Positions 23,138 through 34,315 are shown, counted from the stretch's first letter. The stretch: 64,000 nucleotides of DNA from Trametopsis cervina (GCA_022385755.1 MU278348.1:469035-533034), one strand, 5' to 3'. Translations and numbers: made by a program. Notes: generated from the letters alone by a model not told the origin.

Positions 23138-24585
23138 TCACGCGTTGGTTTCGATGTTCAAGAGGCTGGCACCCGACGATGATAGCTGAGACAGCAGGCC
23201 CTGCGATGATGGGGTGAATTGGTGCGTTGATGCCGACTGCGACACGTCGAATAGCGGCGAGAGGGTAGGCTCCTCCGAGGAGCCAAACAAATCTTCTGCC
23301 CAGGAAGCCACATCGTCCGGGGAAAGGGATATGTCACATGTGGGAACCACAGGCAGCTGCAGCATATTTTCCGTGTCCAGCGCCAGCGCGGAAGGAGGAA
23401 CATCGATAGCAGCTGCCTTATTGCCAAGCTCTGGGAATTCAGGAATGGCGAATGCGGCAGAATTTGTAATGGAAGCAAACAGCTCGTCAAGTTCCTGACT
23501 GTGTCGTGTGAGTGGTTGGGGCTGTGAGACGATGATAAGTCCATATATTTTGCAACCATGGTATGATAACTGACCTCGGTCTCAGTAGAGACAAAGGTAG
23601 TAACTGCGTCTGTTAGAGTATTGCCTATAGTGTTCACAGGCACATTCACAGTACAGACTAAAGAAGCGGTTAGCTATTGAAGCCTACGGGAGACGATGCA
23701 GACGTACGAGGAGTGACTGTAGTCAAAGTCTCTTGCAAGCCGCTGAAGTCGTGGAAATAGCAGTCAACCGACCCCAAGGCCTCAATGCCGTCATTGGTTG
23801 ACGACAAGTCGGGCACAGGCAAGAGCTCCTTTGCAAAGTCCGCGAAGAATTTATCGACGTCGAAGATAGTGGTGGAATCTTCGGCCTGCACATACGTGGA
23901 AGGAAGGGGAGCGGAGACTGCCTGATGTCTACGTGCACCCGGCTTGGGCAAGCTACGAACGGACCGCGCCTTCTTAGACGCAGCTGGGTAGGCCTCTGTA
24001 GCGGAGAGACGGCGCTTCCTAGACAAACGAGGTGGTTCAACCGTGGAAACGTTAACGGGCGCTACCTCAACGTTCCCACGTGCATCAAATCCCACGAGGA
24101 TATCGAAGGGCGAAAGAGGCATTTGCGGCGCGAGGTCCTGCGGGTCGAAGACAGAATCAAAGGAGTCTTCGTTACAATCCCAGTCTTGATATGGCCCGTT
24201 TCCAGAAATATCATAACGCGGGTACCTGTAAGGCGAGCGTTCAGTAGTGGAAGAGGTCAACGTAACCGAGGGATTCGACCGTAGAGTCTTTCGTGAGCTC
24301 CGAGAGTTGCTTGGTGGCTCCGGCAAGTAAAGTTGAGAGCGGATCTGGGAGCTTCTCGTCATCTTCGCTATCATCGAGGTCAAAGACAAGAGATGGCATG
24401 CGCGAGGTCGTCGAGCTCGGGGTAGATGGCGCCGTCGTCAAATTCGAATGGGAGATGTCGTTCAGTGACGAAAATGGGGAAGGTGACAGTAGACCGTCTC
24501 CTGCACTGGAGGGCGATGCGAGGCTATCAATGGTAAACGATGTGATGCTCGGTGCCACTGTGACAGGCAAGTCTTCAGAAGACAT
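23138..24585 (-). pseudogene. HD1 homeodomain transcription factor, detached C-terminal half (no homeodomain)
   Basis: Exons 24585-24267, 24184-23708, 23657-23575 and 23521-23138 keep frame throughout and give 420 aa from ATG 24585 (MSSEDLPVTVAPSITSF). Features are Ser/Pro/acidic segments (SLVFDLDDSEDDEKLPDPLS), a bipartite nuclear-localisation-like block LSRKRRLSATEAYPAASKKA followed by GARRHQAVSAPLP, and an acidic/Ser-rich tail ending LLNIETNA. The NLS-plus-AVSxPLP arrangement is, from memory, typical of the C-terminal half of mushroom HD1 mating proteins. No homeodomain precedes it; the sequence upstream of the ATG is the inserted beta-flanking duplicate. The first intron is the least certain (donor GTTACG, acceptor CAAG). 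It is called a fragment because its N-terminal half is displaced, although the frame itself is open and could be translated. Confidence 0.75.
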
Positions 24586-24597
24586 GTTGACCTCAAG

Positions 24598-25716
24598 TCC
24601 TCGAAAGAACCACTGGGAGATGCCTCCAAGAATAACGAAGCTCTGGTTTTGGTGCGCTATACCTATGTTCGCCAGCTATCGCAAGAACTACCGGAAGATG
24701 CCCGCAAGAGTGACAAAACCTTGGTCCAAGTGCACTATGCTTGTCCTCGTCTTCTCTACTCTGCAGCAGCGTGATTCCTGCAGTCAGAACGACAGCTCGC
24801 TTGAATTGCATCTACTGCCTGTGCTCTCTGCCAACGCAGATCAACATCACATACACTTCGCACAGCGCCGACACATCGCGAAGCAATATGTTTGTACACT
24901 AGCATTGGATTCGATTTCTCTAATTTACAATATAGCAGTGTCCTGATGCTTTACAGTTCGTTCCCTGAACCAGATTTACATGAATTTGCTTGCCTACAAG
25001 ATACCACGCATTCATCAATCCCGGTACATCTGACGAGGAACAAGAGTCAACGTACCATGCCAATAAGGCTACCCGGTCCGCCGCTGTTACCGCCGCCAGT
25101 AGTTCCGCTGAACTTGGACTGCACCAAGAGCTTCATGACGGTCATGGCGGCACTGTTGACAGCGTCCTGCTTGTTGCCGGAAGAGGCACCGCCAGCGCCG
25201 TCGAACAGCTTTGACGCCTCAGCCATCGCAAGACTGATGAGCTGCGTCTGCGAACCTCCCCCGCCGGTGGAGCTCTTCAACACCTATATGCGTCGTGGGT
25301 TAGCGCTACGATGTGATGGGTAGTCGACGGATGCACGTACTTGCATAGCGGCTGCGCTGCCCATAGAGCTTGCGCTCAGGCTGGATGCGTTGCCATTGCT
25401 GTACGCCTGCTGGTGGGCGGCGGTGACGTGCTCCTCGTCGACGGGGCGGTTGTGCTCGTCCTGGGGTCATCTCATCAGCGATACATGGCGAATGGGAACC
25501 TCGGTCAGCGACGCACGTGGTTGTTGTTGAGGAAGTCGAGAGCAGAGGAGAAGAGCGAGCGATCTCCTGATCCCTCCTGTGCGGCCTTGTTGACGACTTC
25601 GTCCTGGTCAACTAACAACAAGCGACCTCTTTGAGCACCATGCGCGATCTGTCCTGAGGAAGATACTTACATTGAGGGCGGTCTGGGCCGCCTCCGCCGT
25701 GGCCCTGACCTTGCTG
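24598..25716 (-). repeat. inverted duplication, copy 2 (inserted within HD1)
   Basis: This is the reverse-oriented counterpart of 14300-15423. It begins, on the minus strand, within the Gln/Gly repeat (CAGCAAGGTCAGGGC), runs through beta-flanking exons with all donor and acceptor sites kept, and ends about 13 nt before the ATG of the HD1 C-terminal fragment. One six-codon difference in the penultimate exon and scattered, mostly third-position, changes separate it from copy 1. It occupies the place where the HD1 homeodomain should be. Confidence 0.85.
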
Positions 25717-26034
25717 GGTAGGTATATGATCTTCATCAATATCATCCACAGACAGTCCGGCCAATACGGATTGTATTTCATCGTGAAACGAGGCGGTGAG
25801 CCTGTTGGTTTCATCTTCAAGGTCGGCAATGGAGTCGCCAAGCAATGCGACTCTATATATCACAGCAAAGATAGCCGAAATCTCGTCGTCACTAATAGTA
25901 GATTGAAGTTTGGCCTCTTCGAAAGCTGAGCAAAGTGTAGCCCATTTATCGCCAAAGGCCTGTAATGCTGGAGGGTCGGAAAGGATGGCCAAAAAGGTGG
26001 CTTCTGCGTCGTGAAAACGTTCTAACAACGACAT
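24976..26034 (-). CDS. chimeric gene: HD1 N-terminal segment fused to beta-flanking (DUF7721) C-terminal domain
   Basis: Exons 26034-25671, 25611-25517, 25460-25341, 25283-25056 and 24993-24976 give 274 aa with every phase consistent. Residues 1-~106 (MSLLERFHDAEATFLAIL, PALQAFGDKWATLCSAFEEA, VALLGDSIADLEDETNRLTA, SVDDIDEDHIPT) have the layout of the HD1 N-terminal dimerisation/specificity region. They run without a stop into QQGQGHGGGGPDRPQ and then the beta-flanking C-terminal helical domain (FDQDEVVNKAAQ, SQTQLISLAMAEASKLFDGA, MKLLVQSKF, terminal ASKFM). The exon sizes of 95, 120 and 18 nt equal those of the intact copy; the 228-nt exon is six codons shorter. The gene is divergent from HD2, as HD1 normally is. 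Whether it is expressed, and whether it can still pair with HD2 proteins, is unknown. Confidence 0.8.
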
Positions 26035-26765
26035 TGAGGTAGAGGAGTGTGGGATGGTTGAGTTTGCCCCAGCTCGGCGACCAGGGGAAGATATATATGA
26101 ACATAGTCTCTGTAGCTGACCATATAAGGGAACGGATGACAGTCGATCCGATTACTGATATATGATATGAACAATGCCTCACTAGTCTCGTACCCAGACG
26201 TCAAGGTGGTGGCCGGTCGCACTGCTCCCGGGGGTGTCTCAAAAAGGAAAGAGATATGGGGACGAGAATGAGACAGCGACACCACCTCACCCCCAGTCTC
26301 GATCCAGACGTTTGACCGTATGTGGTGATTTCTCCTTTCGGACGAGGGCGATGGCTAATGGGAGAAGGGAAGTCCTATAGTGGTTCTTCCTTGGGCGCTA
26401 GCCGTCCTGATCCGAAGGGGAAATGACCACGAGCGGGAGCCCCGGCGACCGCAACCACTAGGACGTCTGGTTCGAGACTACTCACCCCCGACGTTGTTTT
26501 GTTCTCCTCCCCGTCTCAACTTCCCAGTCCGGAGCGGAGCGACGGGCCGGGGGCCTGAGGCTGGGAACGAGGGGCTCGGCGTCAAGTGCCAATGATTGGT
26601 TGATGACTATTTGGTGGGCTTACATAACCAGTTGACAGTTCGAACTTCGAACAATGTTTACTTATCGCCCACGATTCGCACGCTCACCACGGCTGAGGTC
26701 TCTTATATGCCGCAGGACGCTGTTTGGACGCCCCCTGTCCTGCCCCTGGAAGCTACGCTATAGCG
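26035..26765. promoter_or_regulatory. divergent promoter region of the HD1-derived chimera and HD2
   Basis: The 731-nt spacer separates the two divergent starts, the usual arrangement of an HD1/HD2 pair. It contains TATATATG-like sequence near 26087 on the chimera side and CCAAT/ATTGG half-sites back to back at 26589-26599 on the HD2 side. No gene lies within it. Confidence 0.6.
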
Positions 26766-28471
26766 ATGTCCCCTGCTATGCTGAAGAGCATTCTCGCTCA
26801 CGGCTCTCATCTGCTTAGTCGATTGGGCAACCACTCTCACTCTTCTCATACAACGATCAGTCATGCGCCGTATCAATTACCAGAGCCTCGAGAAATTGTA
26901 ACCGATCTCACCCGTATTGGATGGCCTTTGGTCACCGCAGCAAGAATATCACAACTATATATCGAAAGTGCTGTCGGAATGAAACAGGAATATGAGCATC
27001 ATATAGAGACTGCCACACGAGCTTACATCAACGTTTCCTCTGACGAAGACACAGAGCAAAAATTGGCTCAAATGCGCTCAGTATACTTAGCTTGCTATAT
27101 TCGTCTTTTACAAGACTGGGGTCGTACCATCACATCCCGTTCCGAACGACATCTACCAGCTGTTCAGTCCCCTGCAATGGAGCATCGCCATACTAGCAAC
27201 AAGGCCTCGTCTCATCAGGTTAGCATAATTTCATGCTGATTATTGCAGCCGCCTCATCTCAAAGTCATCATAGGAATCCACTCGAGTCCTGGAAATAGCC
27301 TTTCGCTCCAATCCATATCCTAGTCGAAATGACAAGTTGGCATTAGCCAAAGAGGCCCGCATGGATTACAAACAGGTGCACACATGGGTATGCCGTTTAT
27401 GTTTATGTCGTACATGTCACTTCTGTACTTATACCCGTATAGTTCCAAAATCGCCGTAATCGATCTAAGCGAGATGGTGAGGACCTACGGAGATTGACGT
27501 TCGTCAAAGACGAGGGGTTGTCCCCTACTGCTACAAGCATGTCCCATGATATGTTGGCTATGGATGAGAACTCTGAGTATATCGCGGTGCGTTTATCATC
27601 CTCACATCCTCGTGTAAAGCGAGGACTGACGTTTTGTCCATAACAGAGCATCGAGGTTCAGACACCTACTCCACGAGATGATTCGCATCCTTTTGAACTT
27701 CACATTGCTCCCCACGCTTTTCCATCTCCGTTTCCTCCGTGCTGCGACTATGCTTCAATCCATGCACCGAGCCAAGTGCGATTCGAGACAATATGGCCGC
27801 GATATCCTTCCACCGGAAATCATACCCTGCCTTCCTCGTCAGACAGTGTAGACAGTCTTGCCTCTTCGTTGGCGAGTCTGGTTCTTGAGGACGTTATGGA
27901 GAAGCCACGATCCCCTCTGAACTGCCTAAATACTAGAAGCAAATATAGGACGTCCCAGACATCCTCTGCTTGTTTCCCTTCTGCCGTTTATCCGCCTTCT
28001 GCTCCTCTTTCGGCTCTCGTCCAGGGCGTCAAAGACGTGCGTGGCAGACGAAGTTCTATTCTACAGAAAGCCGCGTCCGTCAAAGGACCTTCCAGCAGCA
28101 AGTCCAACTCCATTGCATCTGCCCGCCATCAACAAAGCACAAGGGCGCGATCATCCCTCCCTCTTCGCGTCCCGAAATCCATGCCTAAACTCGTACGCGA
28201 GTGCACCCATCCCTATTCAGATCGCTCAGAATCGCGGTCAAAAGTCAAGCGCCTCTCCTCCTGTTCCTCGTTATCGTCCATATCTTCCGACAGCAGCTTC
28301 TCTTCCATCGACTCCCTATTTACACCTCCGTCTTCACCAAGAGCTCTTACACCTCAAACCAAGCAGTCCGTCGATTTCATATTCGAACCAATAATTCGTG
28401 ATTTCAATGATTCTCAAATACCACGAGTCTCTCTAGAAGAGGGACTACAAATGAACTGGGATACATATTAG
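26766..28471 (+). CDS. HD2 homeodomain mating-type transcription factor
   Basis: Exons 26766-27218, 27274-27387, 27443-27586 and 27647-28471 give 511 aa. The start MSPAMLKSILAHGSHLLSRL is the first in-frame ATG; the frame extends upstream only through non-ATG codons. Residues ~1-150 are helical and form the presumed dimerisation region. The homeodomain follows at about 155-205: VLEIAFRSNPYPSRNDKLAL, then VHTWFQNRRNRSKRDGED, keeping the W, F, N and R of helix 3. The third-helix TW/FQN codons are split by an intron, as often seen in HD2 genes. The long tail is Ser/Pro-rich with basic patches. HD2 proteins act by forming heterodimers with HD1 proteins of another mating type to control sexual development. 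Here the same-locus HD1 partner is disrupted. Confidence 0.93.
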
Positions 28472-28954
28472 GCTTTCAACTCCTCTTCTTGCTGCATTGG
28501 TACGCCATCGCTTTCGTCCACTTTTGCTCACTGTTTCTCTTTTCCTCCCCGGATCTTCCTCCGCGCTGTCGTAAGCCTATTTTGCTCTGCATCTACTTCC
28601 TTTGCTTTTTGCACCACCAGTATATCCTCATTTCCCCGTGTATCCTTATTGTTCTATTTATCAGCTATCGTATATTGTAGTATAGTATAATTCTCCGTAG
28701 TGGCTCCGTTGACAGGTTGGTGAGGGCACAATGAACAATGGTTGATGTTTGTTGACTGGGTCACAAACCCCGTTCCCACGATAACCAAGTTGAAGATACA
28801 AGATCAAAACCCTTTTCCGCAACGTGTCAAGAATTCGAACGTCTGATACGAAGATCCGAACAAACCCTGTCGCGAACCTCGAGACAATGGACAATACAGT
28901 AGGAGTGATTGTCCTGCGTGAATACAATATCGAACCACCAGCGGGTACCGCAGT

Positions 28955-31444
28955 TCAGTGTCTTCCGGGTACAGATACCTCGTCCTCAATCTTCCACCGT
29001 CCGACCTCAGCCATAGCCTCTGCGTCCCCACTCTCCATTTCAGGTGCGTCCAACAGTGCACTAACCATCTTCCAAGGATCCCTGCCTCCTCCGTATCTTA
29101 GCACCTCATTCTTGTACTTCTCCCCTGTCTCCCTATTCAATGGATCGTGTGCGAATAGTTTGCGCCATACCCGCGAGGCGATGGCTCGATCAAACAGGTA
29201 CGAATAGTATGTGGCTCCGTATCCAAACAGGTGTCCGAATTGCGTTTGCCATGAGGTGCCGGGTACGTAAGGGATCAGTCCGCGAGCCTCATACAGCTGT
29301 GCAAGAGCAGCCGTAGAGTCGAAATTGGGAGAGAGCACAGCCGGAGAGTGGTATCTCTGGTCCAGAGCGGCCAAAAGAATTTGGGTATGCGTGTCAATCG
29401 CCTTGCAAGGATCCTCGTGGTTGTTACCCGATTGTCGAACGGGTAGTTCGCCAGACAGGTCGAAAAGTGAGAGGACGGTAGGTGAGTTGAGGAAGTGTTC
29501 CATAAGAATCGATGGGAGCTCGACAAAGTCCGTTGCACAGCGTGTTCCGGAAACATTCTGGTACTCTGTCCGGCCAATCATGGCTGTGGGGAATGAATGA
29601 GCTCTAGATCTATGATATATCAGAGTAAAGACAGACTTACAATGCATAGCGTGACCCATTTCATGGAACAACGTTAGCACTTCATGCCAGGCCAGGATTG
29701 TAGGCCCTCTGTTGATCGTTGGACGAGTAAATTCGCACAGTAGCACAACTACTGGGAGCTGAAACACGCCGTCCACGCCTCGTATGCGCGCCCTGTGCGC
29801 CACCTCGAACTCGTTTGACAGTGACATAGCCCCAAGGACCGCCTCGTCATCGACACCTGCCAGATCACGGTGTTCATCGTCGTCATCTGTCCTTCTCGAA
29901 CATCGGACGGTGTAGTGGGCTGCACCGCTTGGCTTTCCGCGCCTAGAAAAAAGGTCGGCGTAGATCCACCCTATCACTCCCGATTGTTCATCCACAACTT
30001 CTAGCTTCCGAACGTCAGAGTGCCAGACTTCACCCGGGGCAACGTCTGTTAACCTCAGCGTGATGCCGTATAGGTTTCGGAAGAGTCGGGACAATCCCAT
30101 GAAGACGGTACCGAGGGTTAGTGGAGGAAGTGATACCGGTGGGGCGGGGGGTTCGGGCGGACAATAGTAATCCCTATCCCATGCCTGTATCGTCGGGAAG
30201 GGAGATGTATTGAGATGCTCTTGTTTTCGCAAGCTAAGCGATTTCAATGCTTGCCGAGCGTAAGGACGGGTGTGGTCCATCAAGGCCTCCAGAAAGTGCA
30301 CAACATTCTCTACTTGATATCAGCAACATGCACAAGCAGTTGAGTGAGAGTACGTACCAGGAGATTTGGCCATCTTATCAGTCAAGGTCATGTGTGCAAA
30401 ACTCTCCTTTCCGACCAGTCGGGCAAGCTCTCCGCGAGCATGCAGGAGGCTCTCTAATGTCTCTATTTGCTCTGGGGTACTCGAATTAGCAGCCATATAT
30501 ACTTTTCGTCTTGGCTCCTCTTCCGGGGCAGAATGCATTATCATCTGAGCTTGTAGAGATCCGGGGTATACCACTAGGTCTCGAAACTGTGCTTGTAACC
30601 GTAACCGAGGTCCCATAGTCTTGTCCTTCAAGCCCTTCAGCTCCGAAGGCTTGATGACGGCAGGCGGTCGTGCGCTCGACGTTTCGTTCAGAAACTGCCG
30701 ACCAAGATGTAGGATCTCGGAGGAGAGGGACACGAACTTCGTCCGCTGTGCGGGAGGAAGATTGATGCCCGACTTCTCGAAGTCTCTCCAGAATATCATG
30801 GCCGTCTCGCGTGCCTCTGGACCAAGAGAACGGGATATCTCCGGGTCAGTTAAGACCTCCTCGAGCACCTACGAGAATAGATTGAATATTGTAGTACAGT
30901 ACATGACCGCAGTGGTACGCACATGATAAAGCTCGACATGCGTGTTTAGGACATTCATGAACTCGCACATCTTCTCGTATACATGCTCCGCGCTTTGTAT
31001 CCAAACAGAGTCCGGGTGCGCATTTCTGACCAATTCTGCCAAGTCTATGACACCACATAGCAAGTCGCTGAGCCTGTCCAGGTGCTTCACCACCTTGAAC
31101 AACTCATCGCGCGACTCCCTTGCCCGCACAATCCTCTGTGTCAACAACTCTGCCCTGTGCAAAGTTGAATCTGCCAGCTCGATGAACGCCAGAGGGGTCG
31201 TTAAAAAGCCATGCCCAAACAGCCCCGTAGGGGTGAGGTTTGCCGACCGTCGTCCCGCCTGGGGCATATCGAAATCTGCTATGATGTCTGCATCGTCGGG
31301 AGACGCCGATGCTGTAGAGCTGAGTGTCGTGGCATGTCTCGACACCGCCTCGAGGGCCTGTTTCTTCGCATTGAGGCAGCCTCTGAATCGAAAGGTGGGC
31401 CTTGAGGACGATGCAAGCGCATTCCTGGCAGAGCGCGCGAACAT
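28955..31444 (-). CDS. mip: mitochondrial intermediate peptidase (M3 metallopeptidase)
   Basis: Exons 31444-30923, 30868-30358, 30309-29641 and 29583-28955 give 776 aa, normal for fungal MIP/Oct1. The N-terminus ([20 protein letters not shown]) is Arg/Ser/Ala-rich like a mitochondrial presequence. The zinc site is HEMGHAMH (HExxH), and the downstream metal-ligand region is [32 protein letters not shown] and [16 protein letters not shown] are also characteristic of the family. The enzyme removes an octapeptide from imported precursors after the first processing step, in the matrix. An intron interrupts just after [11 protein letters not shown] is the classical marker next to the mushroom A (HD) locus; here it lies tail to tail with HD2, with about 480 nt between the two stop codons. 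Confidence 0.96.
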
Positions 31445-31860
31445 AAATCTGTGAAGAGGGGAGGAGTTGAGTGTAGCACGACAAACTTGTTAATGGGCGG
31501 CTACGAAGTATGAGCACCCCATCAAAGATTCTAACGAGTTAGCGGCAATCACCGAGCCACTAAGGTGTTTTCCATTCTGGTGCACAGTTTGGCGTTGAGT
31601 TTGAACCTGCCAGCCAGTTTGATGGACGAGCCACGCCCGCAGAAATTGAGACAGCACGCGGACTAGTGGGCGTTGTTTTCCACGATTAGCTCTGCATGCT
31701 AGCAGGTGAGTATACATTGCTTTGGATGCGACCTACTCTAGAGAATCAACGAGATGAACTATGCAGGATGACCACGAAGAAGGTAAGATTGCGATGCAAG
31801 AATGGCAGGGAAAAGCAAGAATCGGGACCAGTAAAAATGTATGAATCGGTGGAAAATAGT
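31445..31860. other. intergenic region, MIP promoter
   Basis: About 416 nt between the DDT/WHIM gene's 3' end and the MIP start, both on the minus strand. No coding sequence seen. Confidence 0.6.
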
Positions 31861-34032
31861 CTACGACTCGTCCATGCTTGAGGTGGGAGATAAACTACCC
31901 TCCAAGCTCTTCTCATACGCATTTCCGTTTGTTTCTATCTCCGCTGAAGACGCACGATCCGCATCATCGGTGACTGAACTCGCGGCTGTTTTATCGCGAT
32001 AACCGTTGAACGCCTTGCCCTCTGAGGCGTCCGCCATGTCGACATCCGTATTTGACGGTCCACTCGCAGCATTCTGCGGCGCAGCAATAGGTTCAACGGC
32101 ATAGACCCAGAATCGGCTCTTTTTCTTGCCCGCGACAGTCTCCACAACCGTCTCGGTAGGCTTCACGGCGGCAGCGCCGTTTACCTTGACCTTTATCCCG
32201 TTCTTGGGGGCGGCAGGAGGTGGAACGGTACCATCCGCGGAACTTGTACTATCAACCGTCCGTGCTCGTTTCGGTGGGGGCACGTCAATTTGCGTGTCCA
32301 CGGGAGCACCCAGTCGAGCGGACCGTCGTTCGCCGCGCCACTCACCCAAATCATCGACGACACGAGAGCTTTTGCCGTTATTGACAGTTGATGTCCGCGT
32401 TGACCGCCGCCGGCCATTTTCATGAACTGCGCGCGTTGAAGGACCGGCTGCAGTCTCGTCATCCTCCATGAGCTCGTCGTAGTCCTCGTCCTCGTCCTTG
32501 TACTCCTCTTCGTCCGGGTCATCCTGAAGAAACGAGACGACAGTTAGTACAGATTGATTGGCACCCAGAAATACAAAACCTCACTTCAACTTCTGGGTCA
32601 TTGAGGTAGGCGTAATCTACACGAGACGCACGTCGACGTGTCCGCGTCTCGCGCACCTCAGCCTGTGCAATCAGGAGATTACGTTGCGCAATCTTCTTCT
32701 TCGCACGTTGTATTCTCTGCGTGGGACAAGGTGAGTAGCGGTTCTCATTTATGCAGAATGAAATCCTAATCCAGTGCGCGAGTATGCTACAAAGGTCATA
32801 ACTCACCGCCAGCTCCGCCTCGATTGCCGGTATTCGCTCTTCCACCACCTTAATGAGCGCAAGATGGGCTAGCTCTAATTTCGGGCGTCGTTCGCCGGGT
32901 TGGGCCTCTGGTGGCGCCGTTTCCTTCAATGTTTCCAGCCAAGCAAGATATTCTTCTTGGGTGGAACATATACACTGGAATGTAGATGTGACCTTCCAGG
33001 GGTTGGTAGACGCATAAACCCGTGGCGAATCTGTAAGGCAGTGACGGCACGGTGAGCCGTGAACGTAAGGTCGAATGCATGATGAGAGGCCGCAATATGC
33101 CGAGCATATGTTTTCAATAATCCCAGGTTGGCAGGCAAATACGCGCAAATAGGGCGCGACGTGGACAGAAGTAGAAAGTGACCATGCACGCACCATCAGC
33201 AATCCAGTATCGCTTCCGTTTGACATCCTGTCCTATGGGATTGAAGAGCAGGTTTTCTTGACTGAAGGGATCACTGGGGGGTGGGGGTGGAGCGGTCGTT
33301 TCTGACTTCTTGTGCTTGTTATGAATCACCCCCCACGCGCGGTCGATAAGAGCCTTGATTTCTGTACTATGGCAGAGCTGCAGTTCAACCAATTGGCGGA
33401 GGATCGTGAGCTGTTCACGAAAGACATCTGTGAACGCTGCCTTAGACGGAAATTATATGGATACACACTTTCATGTCCCAGTCCATCGTCCAAAAGTCCC
33501 CTGTCGAGTCGGAGAATGGATCCACATTCCTCTTTATTTCGTCATCCCAGAATACAGACCTCTCCGGAGTTTTCAAGAACTCCTGGAGGACTGTAGCCAC
33601 AGTAGTTGAGATCACGTCGGAACTTTGGGAGCAGGGCGACGGACACGTCAGCGATCAATGGGCATCATGCCCAAGGGCCCTACAACATGTGCTCACCTCA
33701 AGTTACGCGTCTGGGGTCGCAGATTCTGTATGAATCGTGCAAGAACCTGGGACATTACAGGGTTTGCTTCCTTCACCAGGATAGCATCCTCAAGACTAAA
33801 CACACGGATAACATCCTTCTGTATCAACATAATGACATTGAAAAACATCGCAGCATACGCACTCCATGGGTGAATCCAGCCCTTCCACCTTCGTTTTCAA
33901 TTGCGTGAACTTGCATATGAAGGCATACACAAAGAGAGTCTCCCATCTGTCTCGAGGATGCTTCGCGTCGGATGGAGGACAGACATGGCCTTTTTTCTCA
34001 GCCGGTGCTGCAGGAGTTGGGGTGGCCTTCAT
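31861..34032 (-). CDS. DDT/WHIM-domain chromatin-associated protein
   Basis: Multi-exon gene. ATG 34032 gives MKATPTPAAPAEKKGHVCPP; an upstream GTG at 34080 is not used. A DDT-like domain reads RDRWETLFVYAFICKFTQLK, DSPM-DLEDAIL and VMSQVLARFIQNLRPQTRN. WHIM-like segments follow: LTILRQLVELQLCHSTEIKA with LIDRAWGVI, and IGQDVKRKRYWIADG plus DSPRVYASTNPWKVTSTF. Then come a basic coiled region (RIQRAKKKIAQRNLLIAQAE, RETRTRRRASRVDYAYL), an acidic run (DPDEEEYKDEDEDYDELMED) and a Ser/Thr-rich tail. DDT and WHIM modules occur in ISWI-type remodelling cofactors, so a nuclear role is inferred. Exon edges seen include 33863, 33795-33697 and 33622; others were placed by frame only. Confidence 0.8.
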
Positions 34033-34315
34033 AGCGTGGCCAGATGTTGTGGCATGAAAGAGAGGTGCAGATGTAGTCACGGCTTACGCGCCGACTCATA
34101 CTTATTCCGTCACAGTAAACCAAATATAATGCAAACAAAATCGGGAAGTTGGCCACGTTCTTATTCATGACATGAGTCTCCGACCAATACATATAGCGTT
34201 AGCAACGTGTGGCAAGGCATTTGATCCACATGACGCGGGAAGGAGCAATGATATATTTCCAGGAACAACATGGACAACATGAGTATGAAGACAGGACAAG
34301 ATATCCACCGTTGTG

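Noticed and set aside
26724..26765. HD2 N-terminal extension (DAPCPAPGSYAIA)
   Set aside because: The upstream codon is TTG. The first in-frame ATG at 26766 is a better start.
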